Shown: positions 1 to 6,775 of the stretch, piece by piece
Layout: each line of letters starts with the position of its first letter
Position numbering within the stretch: the first letter of the stretch is position 1
Program-made: the position numbers and the translations under genes
The notes under the pieces: model-generated
What the model was told of the DNA's origin: nothing
Seen by the model: only the letters and a program-made list of their open reading frames with translations
The model's database searches: none
DNA from: Chloroflexota bacterium
GTDB lineage: Bacteria > Chloroflexota > Anaerolineae > Anaerolineales > Villigracilaceae
Direction: 5' to 3'
DNA: 15,707 bases
Assembly (NCBI GenBank): GCA_016191985.1
Contig: JACPVB010000162.1
Location: 1-15,707, forward strand

Positions 1-74
1 ATCACCTTCACAAATGCCTTTAGAACTTGCTCGGAACCGATTGTTCGGGTAATCTTGCTTGTAGGTTTGGACAT
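1..74 (-). CDS. 5' fragment of an unidentified leftward gene
   Basis: The reverse strand opens with ATG at 74 and stays open for 24 codons to the left edge (MSKPTSKITRTIGSEQ and on). An AAGGAG ribosome binding site lies at 85-90 with a 10-nt spacer, which is the main reason to believe in the start. Too little protein is visible to name a family; the start is basic and Ser/Thr-rich with no signal peptide. The Shine-Dalgarno overlaps one arm of a small inverted repeat at 88-103, so translation could be influenced by RNA structure. The rest of the gene is outside the window. Confidence 0.55.
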   Translation of the reverse strand, partial: MSKPTSKITRTIGSEQVLKAFVKV

Positions 75-109
75 GGTTATGGGTCTCCTTGGTCGGAACC
101 AAGTTAACC
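75..109. repeat. Nested inverted repeat in front of the edge gene
   Basis: CTTGGT (88-93) and ACCAAG (98-103) form a 6-bp stem with a 4-nt loop. GGTTA (75-79) and TAACC (105-109) form an outer 5-bp pairing. Together they fill the stretch between the leftward ATG at 74 and a possible rightward ATG at 110, and they overlap the Shine-Dalgarno of the leftward gene. It could be an operator or an mRNA hairpin; the arms are short, so chance is possible. Confidence 0.35.
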
Positions 110-286
110 ATGTTCAAGCCTTTTCGTGAACTACTGATTATTGATTTTTTAAATCTCTCTATTGAAAAGATAAATCTCGATAAAGCAAATGGAATTTTTC
201 TTCTTAATCAAATTATAGAAGAGACGAATCGCCAAGGCGGGATTTTAGAGGATATTTATAAATCATTAATTGCGGGTAAGGATTAG
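110..286 (+). CDS. Small hypothetical protein, doubtful
   Basis: A 58-residue frame starts at ATG 110 (MFKPFRELLIIDF) and ends at a TAG at 284-286. An upstream TTG at 89 would add seven residues. The product would be mostly helical and charged, with no recognisable domain or membrane segment. No convincing ribosome binding site precedes ATG 110. The DNA is clearly more AT-rich than the rest of the window, which could mean a recently acquired piece, a decayed gene end, or simply intergenic DNA. A terminator-like hairpin lies about 60 nt downstream (346-366), compatible with a short transcript. I do not recognise it and rate reality at roughly one in three. Confidence 0.33.
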   Translation: MFKPFRELLIIDFLNLSIEKINLDKANGIFLLNQIIEETNRQGGILEDIYKSLIAGKD

Positions 287-345
287 ACTGTATCAAAGGA
301 AGCGAAGATTCATTGAGGAATTATTAACCTTGTCGATAAATTATT

Positions 346-378
346 CCGAGGTCTTCAAGACCTCGGAGTTTTGCTTTT
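346..378. terminator. Intrinsic terminator, probably bidirectional
   Basis: CCGAGGTC (346-353) and GACCTCGG (359-366) form an 8-bp stem, extendable by two pairs, around a tiny loop. On the + strand it is followed by AGTTTTGCTTTT (367-378), a reasonable U-tract. On the - strand it sits 11 nt after the stop of the CPBP protease gene and is followed by AATAATTT, a weaker tail. It most likely ends the padR-CPBP operon and anything reading rightward from 110-286. Confidence 0.7.
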
Positions 379-1222
379 ACGAACCTGCCTGTTTCTTCAT
401 TCGATACTGATACAACATCCAGCCCGCTACGCCAAACAATATGGATGTGATAATTCCTTCGTTGGTGGGGGTGAAGATGGGCGCCAGCGGCCCTTTGACC
501 TCGATAAAGCCATTCATAAGAAGCGGCATACTTAGCGCGTTGATGACATTGTGCAGTATAAAAACAGGCCAGACAGATTTGCTCAGCAGGCGTAATTCGC
601 CGAAGAGGATTGCTGTGGGTAACATCACTAAGAGACCGATTACGAGAAAAACAGGAATGCTGGTGGTGATGGAGTTTTCCAAAATGGCGCGATCTAAAAA
701 GTAATAATAGTAGGGAAGATGCCATGAAAACCATAAGACACCGACAATAAGATGATTCACTATCGGGTGGACTTTCGCCGCATCTAGCCTTGGGGTGAGA
801 TAGCCGCGCCAGGCGAATTCCTCGAAGATGTTTTTCATCAATGAGCCGACAAACATTGTGCCTGCAACAGAGAGATAGGCATTGAAGCCCTGTGCGGCAA
901 AACCGTCAGCGGAGAGGATGCCGAAGAGGGCTGCCAGGCCAAAGGTCAAGAGAGCGGCGAGCGGATAGACGAGAATCGCCACCAGATACCACTTCCAGCC
1001 GGAGGCGAGATTCAGCCCAAAGCCAGAATCCTTCCAGCCATCCCCGCCAAATGCACGTAACAACATTCCTGAGAGTGCGGGGGTTGCCAGCCAGACCAGA
1101 ACGCCCAAACTTTGCATGGGTGGTTGGGTGTTGCTTGTGACGGTGTTGAGCCAGATGCCGAGCCAGCCGCCGCCCACGGTGAAGAGCGCGACGATGATGA
1201 TGTTGCGAATTATTTTATTCAT
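377..1222 (-). CDS. CPBP family intramembrane glutamic metalloprotease
   Basis: A 281-residue polytopic membrane protein of the CPBP/Abi family (CAAX-protease and bacteriocin-processing related; Rce1 fold). The three family motifs are present: EEFAWRG with E134, E135 and R139; FSWH with F165 and H168 in a later helix; and HNVIN with H224 and N228. These residues form the glutamate/histidine active site inside the membrane. Hydrophobic segments lie near 5-25, 40-57, 78-102, 115-130, 155-170, 188-210, 215-235 and 257-272. The substrate cannot be read from sequence; relatives process prenylated proteins, bacteriocins or anti-sigma factors, and many are uncharacterised. Its ATG lies inside the end of padR (8-nt overlap), so the two genes are translationally coupled and the protease level should follow the PadR-controlled promoter at 1838-1866. 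Confidence 0.92.
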   Translation of the reverse strand: MNKIIRNIIIVALFTVGGGWLGIWLNTVTSNTQPPMQSLGVLVWLATPALSGMLLRAFGGDGWKDSGFGLNLASGWKWYLVAILVYPLAALLTFGLAALFGILSADGFAAQGFNAYLSVAGTMFVGSLMKNIFEEFAWRGYLTPRLDAAKVHPIVNHLIVGVLWFSWHLPYYYYFLDRAILENSITTSIPVFLVIGLLVMLPTAILFGELRLLSKSVWPVFILHNVINALSMPLLMNGFIEVKGPLAPIFTPTNEGIITSILFGVAGWMLYQYRMKKQAGS

Positions 1223-1787
1223 GATTTCCTATTTGAATGGTGTAGTTCTTTGCTTCGATGCGCGCGCTGGCCGAACCCAGCCACGCGGCAATGGATTGAT
1301 TGTTGACGTATCCCGCTTCGAGGGTGAGCGTGCTCAGGAAAATGGCGCGCTGGTCGGCGGTCTTTGACGGCGTGTTTTGAATCATCTGGTACACGGCTTC
1401 GTATACGGCCAGCCGTTCTTCGGTTTCCTTGAGTTTTTGCTTGAAGAGATTGAGCACTTCAACGTCACTAAGTTGGCCGCTGAAGTAGACCTGGATGAGA
1501 AACGGCTCGCGGTCATCGCGCTCGGGCAGGGGAGTGGCAAGCCACGTGTGCAGTTCGGCGCGCCCCGCATCGGTGATGGTGTAGATTTTCATATCGAGGC
1601 GTTCCTCGCGTTCGACCACTTCTTTTTCAACGAGACCTTCCTCGTCCAACTGCGCCAGCGTGCGATAGATCTGACTCTGGTTGGCAGGCCAAAAGTGTTG
1701 AACGGAAAGATCGAACGCCTTCTTAAGCTCGTAGCCTGAAAAGGGAGCGAAGGATAGAAATCCGAGAATGGCGTGTTTTAGAGACAT
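1215..1787 (-). CDS. PadR family transcriptional regulator
   Basis: A 190-residue PadR-type repressor. The N-terminal winged helix-turn-helix spans about residues 5-80 (HAILGFLSFAPFSGYELKK, then SQIYRTLAQLDEEGLVE and the wing KIYTITDAGRAEL), matching the PadR domain. The remaining ~100 residues form the helical dimerisation domain typical of the longer PadR subfamily (Vir_act_alpha_C type, ~92-175). The ATG at 1787 is preceded by AAGGA about 5-7 nt upstream. It is the first gene of an operon with the CPBP protease, whose start lies within its last codons. PadR proteins usually repress their own operon and are released by small ligands such as phenolic acids or cationic drugs; the effector here is unknown. 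The perfect palindrome covering the promoter strongly suggests autorepression. Confidence 0.93.
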   Translation of the reverse strand: MSLKHAILGFLSFAPFSGYELKKAFDLSVQHFWPANQSQIYRTLAQLDEEGLVEKEVVEREERLDMKIYTITDAGRAELHTWLATPLPERDDREPFLIQVYFSGQLSDVEVLNLFKQKLKETEERLAVYEAVYQMIQNTPSKTADQRAIFLSTLTLEAGYVNNQSIAAWLGSASARIEAKNYTIQIGNHE

Positions 1788-1835
1788 GTTTTCCTTATTG
1801 CGTGTAATCAGTATGTGGATTATTTTATAATACTA

Positions 1836-1866
1836 ATATTATAGTACTAGTACTATAATATGTCAA
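1836..1866 (-). promoter_or_regulatory. padR promoter with overlapping palindromic operator
   Basis: Read leftward, the strand has TTGACA (1866-1861), a 17-nt spacer, then TATAAT (1843-1838): an exact sigma-70 consensus at both boxes. A perfect 26-bp palindrome spans 1836-1861, with half-site TATTATAGTACT and its exact mirror centred between 1848 and 1849. It covers the last base of the -35, the whole spacer and the -10. A dimer bound here would exclude RNA polymerase. The predicted RNA start is near 1831, giving a leader of about 44 nt before the PadR ATG. The site is presumed to be bound by the PadR protein it precedes (inference). Confidence 0.88.
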
Positions 1867-1939
1867 GGTGAAAAAAATACCCTGGTATTGGGCTATGTAA
1901 GTGATGACCTTCCCGTAATGGCGACTTTTGAAGATTAAC

Positions 1940-2182
1940 TAGCCACCCGACAGTTTCAGATTTCTGGCAAATTCCGGTGGTCGAGCGGTTGTCGAGCTTG
2001 TCGAGACATAGCCCTGAGTGTTCGCCGAGGGGCGTATCGAGACCACAAGTTACAGGGAAATTCTTCGTTTTCTATCAACTTTTGGTCTCGACACCGCACT
2101 GGCGTACGGTGCCAGTGTACGGCGGACGAACACCGCCTACTCGACCACCGGATTGCTCTTTGAACAAAGTGTCGAGTGGCTA
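1940..2182. repeat. Non-coding element of nested inverted repeats with GTCGAG motifs
   Basis: This fills most of the 411-bp gap between padR and the histidine kinase. Outer arms TAGCCACCCGACA (1940-1952) and TGTCGAGTGGCTA (2170-2182) pair with one mismatch. Middle arms CCGGTGGTCGAG (1974-1985) and CTCGACCACCGG (2140-2151) pair perfectly. Inner arms CGAGACCA (2038-2045) and TGGTCTCG (2083-2090) pair perfectly. A local hairpin CACTGGC/GCCAGTG lies at 2097-2117. GTCGAG occurs three times at 1980-2005. Short frames inside it have no protein-like features. It resembles a MITE-like or REP-like unit able to fold into one long branched hairpin; its mobility is inferred. Confidence 0.7.
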
Positions 2183-2198
2183 GAATTTTTTCAAGGCG

Positions 2199-4406
2199 TT
2201 ATTGAGGAGGTGTATTTTCCAGGGTGAAGAAGAAGGTTGTCCCTTCCCCGATTCCCCTTGATTCAATCCAAATCCTGCCCCCGTGCACTTCAATAATCCG
2301 TTTCACAAGAGCCAGCCCAATCCCCGTTCCGTTGGTATTTGGGTCCAGCTTATCGAACAGGCCAAAAACTTTTTCGTGGAATTTCTCGTGAATCCCGATC
2401 CCGTTATCTTTTACAAAGAAAACATTTTGATTTTCATGCTGTTGCGAACCGATCTCGATCATGGGGGACATCTGGTCTCCCATGAATTTGCAGGCATTGT
2501 CCACCAGGTTTTGGATGACTTCGACCAGGCGCTCGGTATCCCCAAAAACTTCTGGAAGGCCGCTTCCTACTTTGACCTGTACCTGCTGCACTTGCAATTG
2601 GCCTTCCACCCGCTTTAGGGCTGCTTGAACGATCTCTTCAAACGGCATGCTTTTTGGCTGACTCATTGGGTGTCCCACCCGCGACAGTTCCAAAAGTTCG
2701 TTGAGCAGACGGTGCATATTTTCGGTCGCTTCCGAGATGCGCTTCACATCGTTTCGCAGGCGCGAAAAATTTCCACTGCGTGCATCCTGTTCCAAATAAC
2801 CAAGGAATCCGCGGATGGTGATGAGGGGTGATTTCAGGTCATGCGAGGCGGTGTAGGTGAAACGTTCCAACTCCGCATTTTTTAATTCCAATTGGGAGAT
2901 CAATTTTTCCTGAATGGTTAATTCCCGTTTCAGGGATTCCTGCAACCTGGTATTTTCAATTGCCACTGCAAGGTTTGCGGCGATGGTCGAGAGCAGGCGC
3001 ACATCGTTTTCGGTGAAGGCGTATTCTATTTCCATATCCTGCATCGAGATTGCGCCAATGGCGCGTTCGCCGATCAGCAGGGGGACGGTCAACGACGATT
3101 TGGCGGGGTTGTTGTCGTAATAAATGGCGTCATATTGCGCGGAGACCTCGACCCAGTTTTCGTTGATCAACAGCGGGCTTTTCATTTTCATTACGCTGGA
3201 TGTGATACCTTTTCCAAATTTCAGCGGCGTAATGTCGATTGGGCGGGTTTCGTCATAGTAGTAGGGAAAATAGATCATATCGGAAGTTGTATCCAGCAGG
3301 GCGATAAAAAGGCTGGAGACGCTAAAGGTCGTCCTGATTTGTTCGCCGGTATGTTCGATCAGGTATTTCAGGTCGGTTTTTGCGATGAGAGTTTCGCTAA
3401 CGCCTCGAACCGCGTCCAGATCGGTGATGCGTTTCTTTAATTCCTCCTCCGCCATTTTACGGGCGGTGATGTCCAACATGAAGCCCTGCACAAGGATTTG
3501 GTTTTCGGCATCGATGAAAAACAACCCCTCGTCGTAAATCCAAATATAATGCCCGTCCTTTGTTTTCAACCGATACTCAAGCTGGGACATACTTCCATCT
3601 TTGAGAGCGTAGGCTTCCCTTTCCATATTTTTATTGCGGTCATCGGGGTGCATTTGGTTGAACCAAAACTTTTTATCGGTCAGCCATTCCTGCGGTGTGA
3701 AACCTGTCAGGGAGGTGATCTGCGGACTGACATATTGCCATTTTCCGTTCTCACCCGGCTCGGCCACGTATACCACCGCCGGAATCCGCTCCACGAGGTT
3801 GCGGTAACGGTTTTCCGCGTCACGCAGCTTTTCTTCGATCAGCTTTCGTTCCGCCAGTTCCCTGCCGGCCCGGACGATATTTTCGTTCAATTGATCGATC
3901 AACAGCCATTGAAGGATTGAAATGAGTGCCATGCTCAGCCCAACAACGAGATAGTCGGTAATAAAATTATATTGGCTGAATTGATTTACAATGATTCCCT
4001 GCGTTTCCAAAATACCCAATGTGACAATCAGCAGGAGGATAATGCCCCCGACGATCAAAGTCCCACGGCGGCCTGCGATCAGTCCGGCGGAAATCAGCAC
4101 CACCGCCAGGCCGACGACCGCAGTATCGCGTATGCCATAATTGGAGATCATCAGGCTTGAGATGATTCCGAGCGCCGCAACCAGGGAGCCCCAACGCGCA
4201 AGGAACATTTGTCCGCGCAGGGCCAGCCAAAGGGCGGCCAAAAACACTGCCCCCAGAGTGACCATCTGCCAGGGATTGATGTTCAGGAACGCCAGGATAA
4301 TTGTGCCCACAAATGCAACCGCAAGCACGTAAATGACAATTTGTCGATTGTCCGAATTTGCGGATATAGCACTTGACGGGACGATAAGCCTGATAAATTT
4401 TTTCAT
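2199..4406 (-). CDS. Membrane-bound hybrid-sensor-type histidine kinase (PAS-GAF-HisKA-HATPase)
   Basis: A 735-residue sensor kinase counted from ATG 4406. About six hydrophobic helices fill residues 22-170, followed by a charged linker (~175-200), a PAS/PAC fold (~200-320; QYVSPQITSLTGFTPQEW and the PAC end VQGFMLDITARK), a GAF domain (~340-485), a short coiled coil, HisKA with the phospho-acceptor H522 in SHDLKSPL, and an HATPase_c domain with N-box N637, DNGIGI at 667-672, an F-box (FGLFDKL) and GTGIGLALVK at 693-702. It should autophosphorylate in response to a membrane or cytosolic signal. No receiver domain or adjacent response regulator is visible, so it is an orphan; the ligand is unknown. 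A TTG four codons upstream (4418) is an alternative start. I prefer the ATG because a weak GAG-type ribosome binding site precedes it at a normal distance. Confidence 0.93.
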   Translation of the reverse strand: MKKFIRLIVPSSAISANSDNRQIVIYVLAVAFVGTIILAFLNINPWQMVTLGAVFLAALWLALRGQMFLARWGSLVAALGIISSLMISNYGIRDTAVVGLAVVLISAGLIAGRRGTLIVGGIILLLIVTLGILETQGIIVNQFSQYNFITDYLVVGLSMALISILQWLLIDQLNENIVRAGRELAERKLIEEKLRDAENRYRNLVERIPAVVYVAEPGENGKWQYVSPQITSLTGFTPQEWLTDKKFWFNQMHPDDRNKNMEREAYALKDGSMSQLEYRLKTKDGHYIWIYDEGLFFIDAENQILVQGFMLDITARKMAEEELKKRITDLDAVRGVSETLIAKTDLKYLIEHTGEQIRTTFSVSSLFIALLDTTSDMIYFPYYYDETRPIDITPLKFGKGITSSVMKMKSPLLINENWVEVSAQYDAIYYDNNPAKSSLTVPLLIGERAIGAISMQDMEIEYAFTENDVRLLSTIAANLAVAIENTRLQESLKRELTIQEKLISQLELKNAELERFTYTASHDLKSPLITIRGFLGYLEQDARSGNFSRLRNDVKRISEATENMHRLLNELLELSRVGHPMSQPKSMPFEEIVQAALKRVEGQLQVQQVQVKVGSGLPEVFGDTERLVEVIQNLVDNACKFMGDQMSPMIEIGSQQHENQNVFFVKDNGIGIHEKFHEKVFGLFDKLDPNTNGTGIGLALVKRIIEVHGGRIWIESRGIGEGTTFFFTLENTPPQ

Positions 4407-4427
4407 TAATGATCTCAAGGTGTGGGT

Positions 4428-4433
4428 ACTATA
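4428..4433 (-). promoter_or_regulatory. Possible -10 element of the histidine kinase gene
   Basis: TATAGT on the reverse strand lies 21 nt before the preferred ATG at 4406 and 9 nt before the alternative TTG at 4418, predicting a leader of about 15 nt. No good -35 is apparent at 16-18 nt. This is weak evidence only. Confidence 0.3.
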
Positions 4434-4470
4434 TGTCTATATTCTACATATAAGGCGGATTAAAAGCCAG

Positions 4471-4491
4471 AACCCAGGGTTTTCCTGGGTT
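4471..4491 (-). terminator. Terminator of the tRNA-Thr transcript
   Basis: AACCCAGG (4471-4478) and CCTGGGTT (4484-4491) form a perfect 8-bp stem with a 5-nt loop, 6 nt beyond the tRNA 3' end. The reverse-strand tail CTGGCTTTTAAT supplies a modest U-tract. It separates the tRNA transcript from the histidine kinase gene downstream in the same orientation. Confidence 0.7.
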
Positions 4492-4497
4492 CCCGTG

Positions 4498-4570
4498 AGC
4501 CACCAGTGGGATACGAACCCACGACCTAACGATTACGAATCGTTTGCTCTACCAGCTGAGCTATGGTGGC
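4498..4570 (-). tRNA. tRNA-Thr (anticodon CGU)
   Basis: A 73-nt cloverleaf reads on the reverse strand. The acceptor stem GCCACCA/TGGTGGC (4564-4570 with 4499-4505) is perfect. The D-arm GCTC-AGCTGGTAGA-GAGC type, the anticodon stem AACGA/TCGTT with loop TTCGTAA (anticodon CGT), and the T-arm GTGGG-TTCGTAT-CCCAC are all intact. The anticodon reads threonine codon ACG. The discriminator base is U and the CCA tail is not encoded, so a CCA-adding enzyme is needed. No intron or mutation is apparent. Confidence 0.96.
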
Positions 4571-4663
4571 TTATGATATTTGAGCGGGCGGGATTATAAA
4601 GGATTTGGTTTAATCTCGCAAGTTTTGACGTGTTCATGTCGTCTATCCTCTCGGAGAAAATCA

Positions 4664-5911
4664 ATGCTGCGTATTGCCATGCTTTCGTATCATACCTGTC
4701 CGCTTGCCACGTTGGGCGGGAAGGACACCGGCGGAATGAATGTTTACGTCCGCGATTTGACTTGTGAATTGGGCCGTTTGGGAATCCATGTGGATGTTTT
4801 TACCCGTTCACAGGATGAACATGTGCCGCACGTGCTGCATGACCTGGGTTTTGGAAATCGCGTGGTGCACATCCCTGCGGGGCCGGAAGCGCCGCAGAGC
4901 AAAAGCGATATTGCAAAATATATCCCTGAATTTGCCGAGGGCGTGCGGCAATTTGCGGCTGAAAAAGGGATCAAATATGATGTGATCCACAGCCATTATT
5001 GGATGTCTGGCCTGGCGGCTGAAATACTAAGCAATGCGTGGGGGGGAATTCCCGTTGTGCACATGTTCCACACGCTGGGTGAGATGAAGAATCGGGTGGC
5101 GAGGTCGGAGGATGAAAAAGCGGGTGAGGATCGGCTCAATGGGGAGAGGCAGGTGCTCGGTAGGGCGAAGCGGATTATCGTCGCAACGCTGGCAGAATTG
5201 ACCCAGCTTCGATTCCTGTATCGCGCCGAGGCTCGCAAAATGACGGTCATTCCCCCGGGTGTGGATACGAGTCATTTTTATCCGATCCCCGCCGACGAGG
5301 CCAAGCAATATATCGGCTTGAGACCTGAAAACCGCATGGTGCTTTTCGTGGGGCGGATCGAGCCGTTGAAAGGTATCGATACGTTGATTCAGGCCATGGC
5401 CTGCCTGGGTCAACAGGGAATGCGCCGACCCGTTCACCTTGCGATCATTGGCGGCGATGTGGATGTCAGCCCGGAGGACATGTCTGATGAGATGGCGCGC
5501 CTGCAAAAATTATGCGATGAATTGTGCATGGGCGGAATGGTGGTCTTCCTCGGCAAGCGCGGACAGGATACCCTGCCATATTATTATTCCGCGGCGGAGG
5601 TGGTGGTGATGCCTTCGTTGTATGAAACGTTTGGGATGGTGGCGCTCGAAGCGATGGCTTGCGGAACCCCTGTGATCGCTTCGGAAGTTGGCGGGCTGGG
5701 GTATCTCGTTCAAAATGGAATTACCGGCTACACCATTCCCGATAGCGACCCCGAAGCCTTGTGCGAGAAACTTTCGCACCTTTTGGGAAATGCAGATTTG
5801 AGAAATGAAATGGGGCGTTCCGCCGCCGACTACGCCGCTGATTATGCCTGGCATAAAATCGCATCCCAGGTCATCGATGTTTATCGGGAGGTTATAAACA
5901 ATGGCAGGTAA
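4664..5911 (+). CDS. GT-B glycosyltransferase, MshA / sucrose-phosphate-synthase-like (GT4)
   Basis: A 415-residue retaining glycosyltransferase with two Rossmann domains. The N-terminal acceptor domain (~1-200) has the LGGKDTGGMNVYV loop shared by MshA and sucrose-phosphate synthases, then VIHSHYWMSG. The C-terminal donor domain (~225-385) has GRIEPLKG with R231 and K236 for the nucleotide-sugar phosphates, and ETFGMVALEAMACGTP with the E-x7-E pair E321 and E329. It probably moves a sugar from a UDP- or GDP-sugar onto a small polar acceptor such as an inositol phosphate or sugar phosphate; the acceptor cannot be decided here because no mycothiol or sucrose genes are nearby. The start ATG 4664 has GGAG 8 nt upstream; the frame extends 28 codons further but those residues do not look like the family. 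Monocistronic, tail-to-tail with the NYN gene, 3 nt apart. Confidence 0.93.
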   Translation: MLRIAMLSYHTCPLATLGGKDTGGMNVYVRDLTCELGRLGIHVDVFTRSQDEHVPHVLHDLGFGNRVVHIPAGPEAPQSKSDIAKYIPEFAEGVRQFAAEKGIKYDVIHSHYWMSGLAAEILSNAWGGIPVVHMFHTLGEMKNRVARSEDEKAGEDRLNGERQVLGRAKRIIVATLAELTQLRFLYRAEARKMTVIPPGVDTSHFYPIPADEAKQYIGLRPENRMVLFVGRIEPLKGIDTLIQAMACLGQQGMRRPVHLAIIGGDVDVSPEDMSDEMARLQKLCDELCMGGMVVFLGKRGQDTLPYYYSAAEVVVMPSLYETFGMVALEAMACGTPVIASEVGGLGYLVQNGITGYTIPDSDPEALCEKLSHLLGNADLRNEMGRSAADYAADYAWHKIASQVIDVYREVINNGR

Positions 5912-5914
5912 ACG

Positions 5915-6664
5915 TTATTCCCTAGTCTTTACAAAAAACAAAGTATAGCCATCCATCTCCTGCGACCTGACTTCAAAACTATCTTTAAATTTGCTGATCA
6001 TTTTGGAGAGTTGTTTGTGGCCGTAGGTGCGCGGGTCAAAAGCGGGGTCGAGTTGATACAACGCGTTTCCCATATTTGCAAGCGACGCCCAACCATCCTG
6101 CTGCACGGCCATTTCAAAAGCCTGTGTCAGCAGCGGGACTGGGTCGGTTTCATCCTTCTTTTTTGCGCCGCTTTTTTGCGAACTTTGCTGTGCCGTCTGC
6201 TTCTTTGCAGTAACAAGATTTTCCGTATACACAAAAACATCGCAGGCATTCACGAATGGCTTTGGCGTTTTCTTTTCGCCGATGCCCATCACGAAAATCC
6301 CCGTCTCACGGATGCGCGTTGCCAGCCTGGTGTAATCGCTATCGCTCGAGACGAGACAGAACCCGTCCACCACGCTGGTGTGAAGAATGTCCATCGCGTC
6401 GATAATCATGGCGCTGTCGGTTGCGTTTTTGCCGATGGTGTAACGAAATTGTTGAATGGGCTGGAAGGCGTGAAAGTTCAACGTATCCTTCCACGAGTTC
6501 ATGTTGTTTGTCGTCCAATCGCCATAAATACGGCGGACGGTCACCTGTCCGTGCCGCCCGGCTTCGACAAGCATCTGTGAGAGCAGTCCCGCCTGGGCAT
6601 TGTCCCCGTCGATCAGCATGGCGATTTTATTGCGTGCCAGGGATTTGATTTGTTCATCTGTCAT
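5915..6664 (-). CDS. NYN/LabA-like PIN-fold protein with C-terminal OST-HTH (LOTUS-type) domain
   Basis: A 249-residue soluble protein. Residues ~13-148 form a NYN domain (DUF88/LabA family, PIN-like nuclease fold) with acidic residues clustered as in the family: LIDGDN (D19, D21), NATDSAMIIDAMD (D83, D89) and SSDSD (D108, D110). These would bind a metal for RNA cleavage. A Lys/Gln/Ser-rich linker (~152-172) leads to an OST-HTH-like winged helix (~175-247; DGWASLANMGNALYQLDPAFDPRTYGHKQLSKMI), a fold linked to RNA binding in LOTUS proteins. The expected role is an RNA-processing or RNA-degrading nuclease, but bacterial members are poorly characterised. The ATG at 6664 has no Shine-Dalgarno; a strong promoter ends 7 nt before it, so the mRNA is probably leaderless. 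Divergent from the cysteine-cluster gene. Confidence 0.92.
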   Translation of the reverse strand: MTDEQIKSLARNKIAMLIDGDNAQAGLLSQMLVEAGRHGQVTVRRIYGDWTTNNMNSWKDTLNFHAFQPIQQFRYTIGKNATDSAMIIDAMDILHTSVVDGFCLVSSDSDYTRLATRIRETGIFVMGIGEKKTPKPFVNACDVFVYTENLVTAKKQTAQQSSQKSGAKKKDETDPVPLLTQAFEMAVQQDGWASLANMGNALYQLDPAFDPRTYGHKQLSKMISKFKDSFEVRSQEMDGYTLFFVKTRE

Positions 6665-6671
6665 AACTTCG

Positions 6672-6699
6672 ATTATACCCTCGCGCGCCTCGTTCTCAA
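6672..6699 (-). promoter_or_regulatory. Promoter of the NYN gene (leaderless)
   Basis: On the reverse strand TTGAGA (6699-6694), a 16-nt spacer and TATAAT (6677-6672) make a near-consensus sigma-70 promoter. The -10 ends 7 nt before the ATG at 6664, so transcription should start at or next to the start codon, leaving no room for a ribosome binding site. Confidence 0.8.
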
Positions 6700-6762
6700 C
6701 GGTGAGCTGATTCTGTTTTCTGATTCATTTCCCCCGCTTTTTCATGCCCAATCACAAGGCCG

Positions 6763-6768
6763 TATAAT
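6763..6768 (+). promoter_or_regulatory. -10 box of the cysteine-cluster gene (leaderless)
   Basis: A perfect TATAAT ends 7 nt before ATG 6776 with no Shine-Dalgarno between them. The -35 position (about 6740-6745, TTTCAT) matches consensus only partly. The spacing predicts a leaderless mRNA and is the reason for choosing ATG 6776 over the longer upstream frame. Confidence 0.7.
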
Positions 6769-6775
6769 ATCCCCC

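Noticed and set aside
1980..2006. CRISPR-like array from three GTCGAG repeats
   Set aside because: Repeats are 6 bp and irregularly spaced 9-11 nt apart; no spacers and no cas genes in the window.
1977..2227. Two overlapping small + strand ORFs of ~68 codons
   Set aside because: They lie within the inverted-repeat element (the second runs slightly into the kinase gene end) and encode low-information sequence; no ribosome site.
4664..5911. Calling the glycosyltransferase MshA (mycothiol)
   Set aside because: The loop motif is shared with sucrose-phosphate synthases and other GT4 enzymes, and no mycothiol genes are nearby.
6011..6580. 189-codon open frame on the + strand
   Set aside because: Antisense to the NYN domain; Cys/His-rich content is an artefact of reading the complementary strand.
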